From positions 1 to 64,000 of the forward strand of contig NZ_VMNW02000033.1 in NCBI RefSeq assembly GCF_007713735.2: DNA of 64,000 nucleotides. The letters run 5' to 3'. Under the pieces are notes generated by a model that saw nothing but the letters and a program-made list of their open reading frames with translations, was not told the origin of the DNA and made no database searches. Below are positions 8,206-16,521 of the stretch, piece after piece. Made by a program: the position numbers and the translations under genes. Source of the stretch: Amycolatopsis acidicola. GTDB taxonomy: Bacteria > Actinomycetota > Actinomycetes > Mycobacteriales > Pseudonocardiaceae. The number at the start of each line of letters is the position of its first letter. The stretch's first letter is position 1.

Positions 8206-9101
8206 GCTTGCTCACCGTCCCGGTTCGATTGCAGGGTCCACAGGTGGTGCGGCGGGGTCGTCTCGTGCACCCGGGTTTCGTAGGAGTCGTCGACGCGGTC
8301 CATGTCGGCGGCGTACTCGACCCGGCCGCCGCAGGGCGCGTGCAGGAAGCGGAACACGTTGGAGCCCACCGTGTGCCGCCCGAGTTTGCGGGCCTCCCGC
8401 CAGCCCGCGGCGATCATGTGGTTCGCGCCCACGACCACGTCGTCGAACGACGCGACCTCGTAGGCGGTGTGATTGGTGCCGGCCCGGTCCGGGCGGTGAC
8501 ACAGCAGCATCGTGTGCTGGTCGTCGTCCCCGGGCGCCTGCAGGAAGGTGCCCATCGGCAGCACCTGGTCGGTGATCCGGAAACCCAGCCGCCGCACGTA
8601 GAACTCCACGGCTTCTTCGCGGCCCTCCTTCGGGATGTTCCACGCGACGTGGCAGATCCGCAGCGGGCGCACCCGGCCCGGCGGGTCGAGCGGCGCGTTC
8701 CAGCGCCGCACCGCGCCGAGTGAGTTGGCTGGCGGGACGTGCTGCTCCGGCACGACGGGCGCGGCCACCGCGATGCCGAGGCCGAACCCGGTCTCGTCCA
8801 CCGTGTGCAGTACGCCGTGCCCGTCGACGCGGACCTCCCGGTCACGGGACAGGTCCTCGTGCAGCCGGTCGAGATCGCGTTGTTCCCTTACGCCCCAGAC
8901 TATTTCGCGGAGGGCAGGGCCGGGCTCCACCGGCGCGGGCAGCGCCGGGTCGTCCATCGGGCGCAGCTCGACGAGCTGGCCGGTCCGGGTGGCCAAAGTG
9001 GACGGTGTGACCAGCGTGAGCCCGAAGTCGCCGAAGAACCGGGCGCTCTCGGGGACGTCGTCCACGCCGTACACGGCGCGTTCGATGCGCAGAACTGTCA
9101 C
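8202..9101 (-). CDS. Two-domain VOC extradiol-type dioxygenase
   Basis: A 299-residue protein with two VOC modules. The C-terminal one carries a complete iron triad: H151 (CHVAWN), H211 (TNHTAYE) and E262 (RVEYAAD). This is the architecture of type I extradiol dioxygenases (catechol 2,3-dioxygenase and 2,3-dihydroxybiphenyl dioxygenase). Start is GTG 9101, sharing GTGA with the stop of the LysR gene. As the likely ring-cleaving step it defines the operon as aromatic catabolism. The exact catechol is unknown. Confidence 0.8.
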   Translation of the reverse strand: MTVLRIERAVYGVDDVPESARFFGDFGLTLVTPSTLATRTGQLVELRPMDDPALPAPVEPGPALREIVWGVREQRDLDRLHEDLSRDREVRVDGHGVLHTVDETGFGLGIAVAAPVVPEQHVPPANSLGAVRRWNAPLDPPGRVRPLRICHVAWNIPKEGREEAVEFYVRRLGFRITDQVLPMGTFLQAPGDDDQHTMLLCHRPDRAGTNHTAYEVASFDDVVVGANHMIAAGWREARKLGRHTVGSNVFRFLHAPCGGRVEYAADMDRVDDSYETRVHETTPPHHLWTLQSNRDGEQA

Positions 9102-10045
9102 TGGGAATTCGCTCCCTGCGTCGAGGATGGGGTGGTGCCGTCGGTGAGGGGATGGCGGCGGAACCAGACGGTGATGTAGTCCAGGAACAGCCGGACCTTG
9201 CGCATGGTGTGCGAGCCCGGCGAATGCACCGCGTAAAGCGAGCGGGCCGGGCCGTCGTAGGCGGGCAGCACGCGTTCGAGGTCGCCGTTGTCGAGGTCCG
9301 CCATCACGGTCCGCTTCGGCATCAGCGCGAGCCCGCGCCCGCGCACGGCCGCCTTGCGCAGCGTCAGGTAGCTGTTCGAGGAGTACACAGTGGACAGGAT
9401 CTTCAGCCGGGTCTCCTCGCCGTCGCGGCGCAGATGCCACACCGGGTCGTTGATGTGCACCAGGCAGTCGTGTTCCGCGATCGCCGCCGGGTCGGCGAGC
9501 GCGTCCGCCTCCTTGAGGTAGGACGGGGCCGCGCACAGCACGAAGTCGATGTCGGCGATCTTGCGCACCAGCAGGGTGGAGTCGCGCAGGTCGCGGGTGT
9601 GGAAGGCGATGTCGTAGCCCTTGTCCAGGAAGTCGAAGGTGCGGTCGGACATGCCGCCGACCTCGAATCGGACGTGGATCTTGGGGTGGTCCACCGCGAA
9701 GTCGGCGATGGCCTCACCGAGGTCGAGGTTCCCGATCCACTTCGGGCAGATCACCGCCAGCGGGCCCTCGGCCTTGTCGAAGACGCCGCGCAGCGCTTCG
9801 TCCTCGTGGTCGATCTCCTCGATGATCCGCCGCGAGAAGTCGTAATAGCGGCGGCCGACCGAGCTCAGCGTCACCGCCCTCGCGGTCCGGTTGACCAAGC
9901 GCACGCCCAACTGCTTCTCCAGTTCCGCGATGTGACGGGAGACCAGCGATCCCGAGATCCCGAGCCCGCGCGCCGCCCGGCTGAAACTGCCGTGCTCCCC
10001 GACGGCGACGAAACTCCGCATGACCGTGATCCGGTCCACCGGCAC
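9098..10045 (-). CDS. LysR-family transcriptional regulator
   Basis: A 315-residue LTTR. The N-terminal winged helix covers roughly residues 1-65 (GSFSRAARGLGISGSLVSRHI), followed by a substrate-binding domain. Unusually for LysR, it is not divergent from its targets. It lies inside the operon between the ABC ATPase (14-bp gap) and the dioxygenase (4-nt overlap), so it would be co-expressed with them. It probably senses the pathway substrate or an intermediate. Confidence 0.88.
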   Translation of the reverse strand: MPVDRITVMRSFVAVGEHGSFSRAARGLGISGSLVSRHIAELEKQLGVRLVNRTARAVTLSSVGRRYYDFSRRIIEEIDHEDEALRGVFDKAEGPLAVICPKWIGNLDLGEAIADFAVDHPKIHVRFEVGGMSDRTFDFLDKGYDIAFHTRDLRDSTLLVRKIADIDFVLCAAPSYLKEADALADPAAIAEHDCLVHINDPVWHLRRDGEETRLKILSTVYSSNSYLTLRKAAVRGRGLALMPKRTVMADLDNGDLERVLPAYDGPARSLYAVHSPGSHTMRKVRLFLDYITVWFRRHPLTDGTTPSSTQGANSQ

Positions 10046-10059
10046 TCACCACTTTCCCT

Positions 10060-11628
10060 TCAAGCGCGCAGACGGCGTTTGCCGCCTGAATAGATGGCCT
10101 GCACGATGTCGTCCGCGCTCGGATGGTCGAGCGGGTCCGGCTGGGCGGCGCCGTCGCGGAAGATCACGACCCGGTCGCACAGCAGGGAAAGCTCGTTTTC
10201 GTCCGAACTGGACACCAGCACGGCGCACCCGGCGTCCGCCGCGGCGCGCACCGCGGCCACGATGGCGTGCCGGGCGCCGACGTCGACGGCCTGGGTCGGC
10301 TCGTGCAGCACGAGCAGGTCCGGGTTCGTCGCGAGCCACTTGGCCAGCAGCACTTTCTGCTGGTTGCCGCCGCTGAGCTTCCCGGCCGGCAGGTCCCCGG
10401 CGGGCGGCCGCACGTCGAGCCGTTCGATCCACTGCCCCACCAGCGCCCGCTCCGCCCGGCGCCGGCGGGGCGCCATCGCGCCGCGGCGGCAGCTGCGGTC
10501 GGCCAGCAGCACGTTCTCCGCCACGGTCATCTCCAGCGCGAGGCCCTCCCGCTCCCGGCCTTCCGGGACCAGCGCGACCCCCGCCGCGATGGCCGCCGCG
10601 GCGTCCATCTTGGACAGTGCGAGTTCCTTGCCGCCCAGCCACATCCGCCCGGCCGTCGCCTTGCGGACGCCGCTGACGAGGTACGGCACCTCGTCGTGCC
10701 CGGAACCGGCGATCCCGGTGACGCCGACGATCTCGCCCGGCGCCACGGACACGTCGACGTCGCGGGCGACCTGCCCGGACAGGCCCTCGATCCGCACCGG
10801 CTGCCCGGTTTCCGCGGGGGCGGTGTGCTTTTCCCGGGCCAGCCCGAGCAGCTCGCGGCCGAGCAGGGTGCGCACGAGGTCCGCCTCGCTCAGCCCCTTC
10901 GTCGGCAGCCCGCACTCGACGCTGACCCCGTCCCGCAGCACCGTGACCCGGTCCGTGGCGTCGAGCACCTCCTCCAGCCGGTGCGTGATCAGCAGCACCG
11001 ACGTGCCGGTGGCGACGACGCTGTCGAGCAGTTTGTAGAAGTGCTCCAGCGACTCCCGGGTCAGCGACCGCGTCGACTCGTCGAAGATGATCACGCCGGT
11101 GCCGTCCTGGGCGTCCTGCAGCGCGCGGGCGATCGCGACGGTCGCGCGGTCTTCCTCGTTCAGCGCACCGACTTTCACCTCCAGCGGCACGTCGAGGCCG
11201 AGGCGTTCGAGCGCCGCCCGCGCGGCGTCCCGCTCCTCGCGCCAGTGGATCCGGCGCGACATGCGGCGGGCGCGGAACCGGCCCAGCCGCAGGTTTTCCA
11301 CCACCGTGCGGTCGTTGACGAGCCCGAGGCTCTGGTGCACCACCGTCAGCCCGCGGGCGCGGGCTTCCAGCGGGCGCACCGGCAACCGCAGCGGCGCGCC
11401 GTCGACGAACACCCGGCCGCCGGGGTCCGGCCCGTGGTACCCGGTCAGCACTTTCGCCAGCGTGGACTTGCCCGATCCGTTCTGGCCGACGAGCCCGTGG
11501 ATTTCGCCGGGGACGACGTCCAGCTCCACCTCGCGCAGCGCGCGGTTGCTGCCGAAGGTCTTGGAGACCGCTTCGACCCGCAGCCGCGGCTCCCCGTCGC
11601 CGGGAAGCCGCGGCACACTGCCCGTCAT
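10060..11628 (-). CDS. Sugar-type ABC importer ATPase (double ABC cassette)
   Basis: A 522-residue RbsA/XylG-like protein with two nucleotide-binding halves. The first has Walker A GQNGSGKST but a divergent signature (LNEEDRATVAIARAL) and Walker B IIFDEST. The second has the usual degenerate Walker A (GIAGSGHDE) with a good signature, KLSGGNQQKVLLAKW. Start ATG 11628 overlaps the binding-protein stop. With the permease and lipoprotein upstream it makes a CUT2-family importer. The catabolic neighbours suggest an aromatic or other non-sugar ligand. Confidence 0.88.
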   Translation of the reverse strand: MTGSVPRLPGDGEPRLRVEAVSKTFGSNRALREVELDVVPGEIHGLVGQNGSGKSTLAKVLTGYHGPDPGGRVFVDGAPLRLPVRPLEARARGLTVVHQSLGLVNDRTVVENLRLGRFRARRMSRRIHWREERDAARAALERLGLDVPLEVKVGALNEEDRATVAIARALQDAQDGTGVIIFDESTRSLTRESLEHFYKLLDSVVATGTSVLLITHRLEEVLDATDRVTVLRDGVSVECGLPTKGLSEADLVRTLLGRELLGLAREKHTAPAETGQPVRIEGLSGQVARDVDVSVAPGEIVGVTGIAGSGHDEVPYLVSGVRKATAGRMWLGGKELALSKMDAAAAIAAGVALVPEGREREGLALEMTVAENVLLADRSCRRGAMAPRRRRAERALVGQWIERLDVRPPAGDLPAGKLSGGNQQKVLLAKWLATNPDLLVLHEPTQAVDVGARHAIVAAVRAAADAGCAVLVSSSDENELSLLCDRVVIFRDGAAQPDPLDHPSADDIVQAIYSGGKRRLRA

Positions 11629-12800
11629 CCCTGGCTCACCCCCCACAGGGCCTTGAACTTGTCCGGGAAGTCGGCCGGCCCGTGCCAGCTGCCGGTGCCC
11701 TCGGCCGCGGCGTCCGTGGACACCGTCGAGACGTTGTCCCGGGTGAACAGCCGCTGCGGGATCGTGTAGGTCGGCAGCTGCTTGCCGAGCATCAGCCGGA
11801 AGATCGCGTCCGCGCTCGCCCAGCCCTGGTACGGCGACGCCTGCGAAGCGTCGACGTAGAGGAAGTTCTTGCCGCTCAGCATTTGCAGCCCGCTGACCTG
11901 CGCCGCGGTGGACGCGCCCTTGATCGACGTCTGCTTGCCGGACTGCTGCACACCCTGCAGGGTCGGCTGCAGGTACTGGTCGAACTCCGAGACCACGTAG
12001 TTCACGCCGGGCGTGCGCAGGATCGCCGAGCTCGTGGAGGAGGCGATCAGCGAGTAGTTCGCCGACGAGATCTCGTTGACCGTCACCTTGCAGCCAGGGC
12101 ATTTCGCGGAGAACTCCTGCTTCGCCTGGTCCACATAGGACTTCGTGGACGGCGAGTCGGTGCTCCCGTTGATCAGCACGTTCGCGGTGCCGCCGGAGTC
12201 CACGATGATCCAGTCCGCGACGGCCTTCAGCATGTCGCCGCCGGCGCCCTGGATGTAGCCGAGGGTGGCGTCCGCGGGGTGCGCGGAGTCCGGGATCTGG
12301 TCGGTGATCAGCACCGGGATCTTCTTCGCCCGTGCCGCGTCGAGCGCGTTCGCGGCCATCCCGTAGGGAATGGAGTCGGTGATGATCCCGCCCGCGTTCG
12401 CCCCGGTGGCCTGGGAAACGCACGCGGAGATCTGCGAGGGGTTCGAACCGCCGTTGCACACCTGGAGGTTCACCCCGGCGGCCTTCAGCGCGTCGGTCAG
12501 CGCCGTGGCGGTGACGGCGAACTGGGGCGCCTGCTGGGTGATCGGGATGTAGTAGACGGTCTTGCCCCGCAAGGAGGACACCCCGTCCACCTTGTCCGTC
12601 GGGACCGGATACGCGGGCAGCGCCTGCGACATCTGATCGACCGACTTCTTGAGGTCGGACAGCGCGGCGTTGTCGGCGGCGGGGGTGGCCGACGTGCCGG
12701 CCGGGCCGGTCGCGCCGCAGGCGGCCAGCGCCGTCACCGCCAGCCCCGCCGCCACGGCCGTTGCCGTGCGGCGCAGGGAAAAGCTCCGAGATTGATACAT
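11625..12800 (-). CDS. Periplasmic-binding lipoprotein of CUT2-type ABC importer
   Basis: A 391-residue protein with a signal peptide and lipobox (TALAAC-G, lipidated Cys about residue 28), then a sugar-binding-like two-lobe domain (GIITDSIPYGMAANAL, KKIPVLITDQI). Four further cysteines could form two disulfides. A GAAAGG ribosome site precedes the ATG at 12800. It delivers the ligand to the adjacent permease. It resembles the ribose-binding class, but the operon is not a sugar operon, so the ligand remains open. Confidence 0.85.
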   Translation of the reverse strand: MYQSRSFSLRRTATAVAAGLAVTALAACGATGPAGTSATPAADNAALSDLKKSVDQMSQALPAYPVPTDKVDGVSSLRGKTVYYIPITQQAPQFAVTATALTDALKAAGVNLQVCNGGSNPSQISACVSQATGANAGGIITDSIPYGMAANALDAARAKKIPVLITDQIPDSAHPADATLGYIQGAGGDMLKAVADWIIVDSGGTANVLINGSTDSPSTKSYVDQAKQEFSAKCPGCKVTVNEISSANYSLIASSTSSAILRTPGVNYVVSEFDQYLQPTLQGVQQSGKQTSIKGASTAAQVSGLQMLSGKNFLYVDASQASPYQGWASADAIFRLMLGKQLPTYTIPQRLFTRDNVSTVSTDAAAEGTGSWHGPADFPDKFKALWGVSQG

Positions 12801-12844
12801 CGTCGAACCTTTCACGGAGGGAGTGCTTCGGTGGGGAGGCGCGG

Positions 12845-13858
12845 TCAGCCGGAACGGCCGCGCAGGAGGGTGGAGAGGGTGACGGCGATGACGAGCACCC
12901 CGCCGTAGAACACGTCGGCGACCCAGCCGGCCACGCCCATCAGCTGCAGGCCGAGGATGCCGGTCGCCAGGAAGTACACCGCGATGAGCGTGCCCAGCGG
13001 GTTGAACCGCCCCGGCTCGAGGATGGCCGTGCCGAGGAACGTCGCCGCGAACGTGGGCAGCAGGTAGCTCTGCGACACCGTCGGGTCGAACCCGCCGGTG
13101 GCCGCCGCGGCCAGCACTCCCCCGACCCCGGCGATCACGCCCGCGGAGAGGAAGGCCCCGAAGCGGATCCGGTTGACGCGGATCCCGGCGAGCCTGCTCA
13201 CTTCGCGGTTCGCGCCGACGAAGCGCATGTTGCGCCCGAGCGGGGTGCACGCCAGCACGTAGGCGAGCCCGAGCATCAGCACCAGGCCCTCGTAGAAGCC
13301 GACCGGGAGGCCGCCGAGCTGGAACAGGGAGATCTGCGCGAAGTCCGAGTCGAGCCCGCTGACCGGGGTCAGGTTCGAGATCCACAGCGCGACGCCGAGC
13401 AGCAGCGTGCTCATGCCGAGGGTGACGACGATCGTGTTCACCCCGAGGTACACGGTGAGGACCCCGTTGACCGCGCCGGCCGCGGTGCCGACGAGGACGG
13501 CGGCGAGCGAGGCGAGCCACACGTTCCAGCCGTGCTGCACGGCCAGTACCGGCACCACGATCGCGCACAGGCCGAGCACCGAGGGCACCGAAAGGTCCAC
13601 GAACTCGCCGACGCAGATCGTGCACAGCAGCGCGGCGGTCAGGAAGACCAGCGCCTGCTGGCTGCCGAAAATGGTCTGGACGGTGCCCGAGGTGAGGAAC
13701 GTGTCCGGCTCGGTGACGCCGTAGATCACCACGAGCAGGGCCCACACGCCGATCACCGAGAACCGGGACCCGGTGCGGCCGAGGAAATGCTTCAGGTCCG
13801 GCCGCGACTGTCCTTTGTGGCCGGAGGCGTTGCCCGGCGCCGCGGAGGTGACTGTCAT
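12845..13858 (-). CDS. CUT2-type ABC importer permease
   Basis: A 337-residue permease with about nine to ten hydrophobic segments and RbsC/BPD_transp_2 features (GAVNGVLTVYLGVNTIVVTLGMS; ATPase coupling region GANREVSRLAGIRV). It pairs with the downstream lipoprotein and double-cassette ATPase. It starts 5 bp after the carboxymuconolactone-decarboxylase-like gene and continues the same transcription unit. Confidence 0.87.
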   Translation of the reverse strand: MTVTSAAPGNASGHKGQSRPDLKHFLGRTGSRFSVIGVWALLVVIYGVTEPDTFLTSGTVQTIFGSQQALVFLTAALLCTICVGEFVDLSVPSVLGLCAIVVPVLAVQHGWNVWLASLAAVLVGTAAGAVNGVLTVYLGVNTIVVTLGMSTLLLGVALWISNLTPVSGLDSDFAQISLFQLGGLPVGFYEGLVLMLGLAYVLACTPLGRNMRFVGANREVSRLAGIRVNRIRFGAFLSAGVIAGVGGVLAAAATGGFDPTVSQSYLLPTFAATFLGTAILEPGRFNPLGTLIAVYFLATGILGLQLMGVAGWVADVFYGGVLVIAVTLSTLLRGRSG

Positions 13859-13862
13859 GGCG

Positions 13863-14540
13863 TTACCGATCCGACCGGAGGTAGGCGGATGCGGAAGCGC
13901 GGCCCGCGTCCCCGGAGCGACCTGTTTCCGCCGTGGCTGGAGCCGGATCGGTCACCGAACGGCCCAAGTCGTCCCCGGGGTGCAGCCGGGTGAAGCCCCG
14001 GATGTCGGGATAGGGCGGCTCGCGGCCCTCCTGCAGGTCCACCTGGAAGGTGTTGAGCAGCATCGCGAGCATGGAGAAGTTGCCGAGCGCGCCGATCAGG
14101 TCCACCAGGCCACGCTCGCCGAACTCCTTCAGGCCGGCGGCGAAGGTCTCGTCGCTGACGAAGTGGTTCTCCAGCACCTCGGTGGAGAAGCGGTGCAGGA
14201 TCCGCTCGTCCTCGGCGCCGAACGCGGGATTTTCCTTGCGCGCCAGCCGTTCCAGCGCGGCGCGGTCCACGCCCGCGTCGACCGCCTTATCGATGTGCGC
14301 GTTCCACGAGTACTGCGCGTCGAAGTGGCGCGCGGCGATCAGCAGGCTCAGTTCCCGCAGCCGCAACGGCAATGCCGACTCGAACCGGCAGTAGGCGCCG
14401 AGCGCTTCGACGTGCTCGCACAGCTGCGGGCTGCGCAGCCAGACGAGGAACGGGCCGCGGGTACCGCCACGGCGGGCGGTGATGCGGGCGCTGAGCTCGG
14501 CCTGTTCGGGGCTGAGCTCGGAAAGCGGTCCCAGACGCAT
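13863..14540 (-). CDS. Carboxymuconolactone decarboxylase/AhpD-like protein
   Basis: A 225-residue protein of the CMD superfamily: helical core around residues 40-150 with RELSLLIAARHFDAQYSWNAHIDKA, where W and H fall in the usual active-site helix but no CxxC is present. Decarboxylase activity is therefore plausible while peroxidase activity is not supported. The ATG at 14540 is preceded by AGGAGG at good spacing and is preferred over an upstream in-frame ATG at 14576. It is the promoter-proximal gene of the operon. The C-terminal tail after about residue 185 is low-complexity. Confidence 0.78.
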   Translation of the reverse strand: MRLGPLSELSPEQAELSARITARRGGTRGPFLVWLRSPQLCEHVEALGAYCRFESALPLRLRELSLLIAARHFDAQYSWNAHIDKAVDAGVDRAALERLARKENPAFGAEDERILHRFSTEVLENHFVSDETFAAGLKEFGERGLVDLIGALGNFSMLAMLLNTFQVDLQEGREPPYPDIRGFTRLHPGDDLGRSVTDPAPATAETGRSGDAGRASASAYLRSDR

Positions 14541-14746
14541 GTACACCTCCTGGTCACGACCGGCCGGGTTTCGCACGGCCGGGTGGTGTAACCATGATGA
14601 AAGCGCGAGGTCTTGTCTACGTTCCGCCGCGAATCTCCGGGCCGTTCCGGTGCAACATTAGGATTCGCGATCGAGCGGCAGTGCTTCCGGCGGGAAAGCC
14701 CTAGGCTCGGTGCGGCAACCGTCCCGCGAGCACCAGGAGAGCCGGA
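14541..14746. promoter_or_regulatory. Divergent promoter region of catabolic operon and cupin gene
   Basis: 206 bp between divergent genes. CGCGAATC (14628-14635) and GATTCGCG (14662-14669) form an 8-bp inverted repeat separated by 26 bp, a possible regulator site, perhaps for the LysR protein encoded in the operon. I cannot place a confident -10/-35 pair. Confidence 0.35.
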
Positions 14747-15154
14747 GTGACCATCATCAAGGCAGCGGCCGTGCCACGGCTCGACCGTGGCGGCAGCGTC
14801 GCCACGATCCCGCTCATCACCAGGCACAGCGCCACCGAGAACATCACGATCACTTCGGGTATTTCCACTTATCCGCCTGGTTGCGGGGCGCCGCTGCACA
14901 CGCACAACTGCGTGGAGCAGGTCACGATACTGGACGGGGCCGGCGAATGCGTGATCGACGGCGAGGTCACGGCATTGGAAAAATACGACACCACGTATGT
15001 GGAAGCCGGTATTCCGCACCTTTTCCGCAACACCGGGGATACGCCGATGACAATTCTCTGGGTTTACGACTCGGGATATGTCACCCGGACGTTCATGGCC
15101 ACCGGACGCACCGTGGAACACCTTTCGCCGGACGACCGGATGGTCGCCGACTGA
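14747..15154 (+). CDS. Cupin-domain protein
   Basis: A 135-residue single-domain cupin. The first metal motif is PLHTHNCVEQVTILDG (H, H, E) and the second contains IPHLFRNTG (H). It starts at GTG 14747 after an AGGAGAGCCGGA ribosome site. Divergence from the catabolic operon over a shared promoter suggests a related role, for example isomerisation or oxygenation of an intermediate, or ligand sensing. No specific function can be given. Confidence 0.8.
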   Translation: MTIIKAAAVPRLDRGGSVATIPLITRHSATENITITSGISTYPPGCGAPLHTHNCVEQVTILDGAGECVIDGEVTALEKYDTTYVEAGIPHLFRNTGDTPMTILWVYDSGYVTRTFMATGRTVEHLSPDDRMVAD

Positions 15155-15185
15155 GGCCGCGGGGGCGCGCGGTCGCGCGGGGGTC

Positions 15186-15680
15186 TCATGCGTGTTTCCG
15201 TTCCGCGTCGTCCACCGCGTCGGCCGCCGCCTCCACCCGCGCCAGCAGGCGTTGCAGCGCGGACAGCGCGCCGGTGAGTCTTTTCCGGTCCGTGGCGGGG
15301 ATTTCGGCGAACGCCCGCGCCAGCACCTCGGCCCGGCCGCGCGTGAACGTCTCGCGCACGTAACGCCCGCGCGCCGTCGGCTCCAGCAGCACGGACCGCT
15401 TGTCCACCGGCGACGGCCGGCGCTCGACGAGGCCCGCCGCCGCCATTTCCCGCACCAGGTTGCTCACCGTGGGGCGGGCCAGGTGCAGCTCGCCGGCGAG
15501 CTGGGCCGGGGTCAGCGGGCCCGTCTCCACGAGGGTGCGCAGTACCGCGACCTGCGCCTCCGGCAGGGAGGGCAGCGCCTCGACCGCGCGCGTCGCCCGG
15601 ATGAGCGCCCGGCGCAGGGCGGGCAGCAGCCGCAGGAGCCCGACAGCTGGGTCCGGCTCCGCCCCGGTGTCCTCGGTCAT
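15186..15680 (-). CDS. MarR-family regulator
   Basis: A 164-residue MarR protein with winged-helix segment PLTPAQLAGELHLARPTVSNLVREMAAAGL (written here from about residue 55) and basic wing DKRSVLLEPT. Start ATG 15680 is preceded by a purine-rich AAGGGG. The palindrome TTTTGTGGCAAAA (15725-15737), 45 bp upstream, is a likely autoregulatory operator and may also control the divergent monooxygenase gene. Confidence 0.85.
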   Translation of the reverse strand: MTEDTGAEPDPAVGLLRLLPALRRALIRATRAVEALPSLPEAQVAVLRTLVETGPLTPAQLAGELHLARPTVSNLVREMAAAGLVERRPSPVDKRSVLLEPTARGRYVRETFTRGRAEVLARAFAEIPATDRKRLTGALSALQRLLARVEAAADAVDDAERKHA

Positions 15681-15724
15681 GCCCCTTGCCTCCTCGCGAC
15701 GGGCGACGTGGCACGACACTATCA

Positions 15725-15737
15725 TTTTGTGGCAAAA
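15725..15737. promoter_or_regulatory. Candidate MarR operator
   Basis: TTTTG-TGG-CAAAA is a perfect 5-bp inverted repeat around 3 bp in the 234-bp gap between marR and the divergent monooxygenase gene. Nothing else gene-like is visible in that gap. Confidence 0.4.
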
Positions 15738-15914
15738 CCAGTTAGTCCCGGAATCCGGCGGCCTCCCCGGACGTCGTCGCTGGTCGCGGGCTGCGCGCGA
15801 CCCGGGACTGTCCGCGACGGCGTGCGGATCCCGAATCCTTAGGTTCACCCCGGGGGTGCCTCGGCTGCGGGATGATCGACGCTGTCGTTGCCCGTCCTTC
15901 TGTTCGGAGCCGCC

Positions 15915-16205
15915 ATGTCCCACGTCGTGATCGCCTGCTACCGCGTCCGCGCCGGCGCCGAGGAGCAAGTGGCGGAGGCGCTGCGCGAGATGGTCGAGCC
16001 GACGCGGGCCGAGCCGGGGAACCGGCGTTACGAGGTCTTCCGCTCCCCCGAGGACCCGGCGGTGTTCGTCCTCGTCGAGGAATACGACGACTCCGCCGCC
16101 TTCGACGCCCACCTGGCATCAGACCACTTCGGACAGTGGCTACGCGGGAAAGTACTGCCAGCACTGGAAGACCGGCAGCGCTACGACTTAGCCCCACTCA
16201 CCTGA
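15915..16205 (+). CDS. Antibiotic biosynthesis monooxygenase (ABM) domain protein
   Basis: A 96-residue ferredoxin-like ABM protein (NRRYEVFRSPEDPAVFVLVEEYDD, with H94-region F-D-A-H-L-A-S-D-H-F). ABM members include quinol monooxygenases and heme-degrading enzymes, and many act without cofactors. GGAG at 15906-15909 supports the ATG at 15915 rather than an upstream TTG. Divergent from marR, it may handle a quinol or other redox-active compound. Confidence 0.75.
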   Translation: MSHVVIACYRVRAGAEEQVAEALREMVEPTRAEPGNRRYEVFRSPEDPAVFVLVEEYDDSAAFDAHLASDHFGQWLRGKVLPALEDRQRYDLAPLT

Positions 16206-16223
16206 CGCCCACACACTCCGCGC

Positions 16224-16349
16224 GAGTTGGCCGTCCCCGTCCACGAGTTGGCCGCCCCCGTACGTGCGTTGGCCCCTCCCGTCCACGAGTTGGCCGCCCC
16301 CGTCCACGAGTTGGCGGCTCCCGTCGCCGTATTGGCCATCCGCGCACGG
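16224..16349. repeat. 21-bp tandem repeat array A (six units)
   Basis: Six consecutive 21-bp units beginning at 16224, 16245, 16266, 16287, 16308 and 16329. Most start GAGTTGGCCG and continue CCCCCGTCCAC, with a few substitutions. Because 21 is a multiple of three, they read as heptapeptide repeats in several frames, which creates spurious open frames. The array lies between convergent genes and is the reverse complement of array B. Confidence 0.9.
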
Positions 16350-16361
16350 GGTCTCCCGCCC

Positions 16362-16470
16362 GCAAACCCACGCACCGGCACCACGGGCAAACCCACGCAC
16401 CGGAGCGGCCAACACGCCGACCCGGGCGGCAAACTCACGCACGGGGGTGGCAAACACGGCGGGGCCCCGC
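16362..16470. repeat. 21-bp repeat array B (inverted relative to array A)
   Basis: GGC(C/A)AAC-type units with anchors at 16387, 16408, 16429 and 16450, exactly 21 bp apart, plus one diverged unit 25 bp earlier (16362). They are the same motif as array A on the opposite strand, so arrays A and B could pair into a long imperfect hairpin. The convergent genes end at 16205 and 16522, making a transcription-stopping or boundary function possible. Confidence 0.85.
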
Positions 16471-16521
16471 GCGAAGTCGTCCATAGTGGACTGGTCGCGC
16501 GGGGCCTGGGTCGCCGGGACG

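Noticed and set aside
11629..12459. Extended frame upstream of the double-cassette ABC ATPase
   Set aside because: It lies antisense in register to, and within, the binding-protein gene; the ATPase start at 11628 has the ATGA overlap seen throughout the operon.
16224..16470. CRISPR array
   Set aside because: The units are contiguous 21-mers without unique spacers and no cas genes are present; the Cas4-like domain at 58044-61388 belongs to an unrelated helicase fusion.
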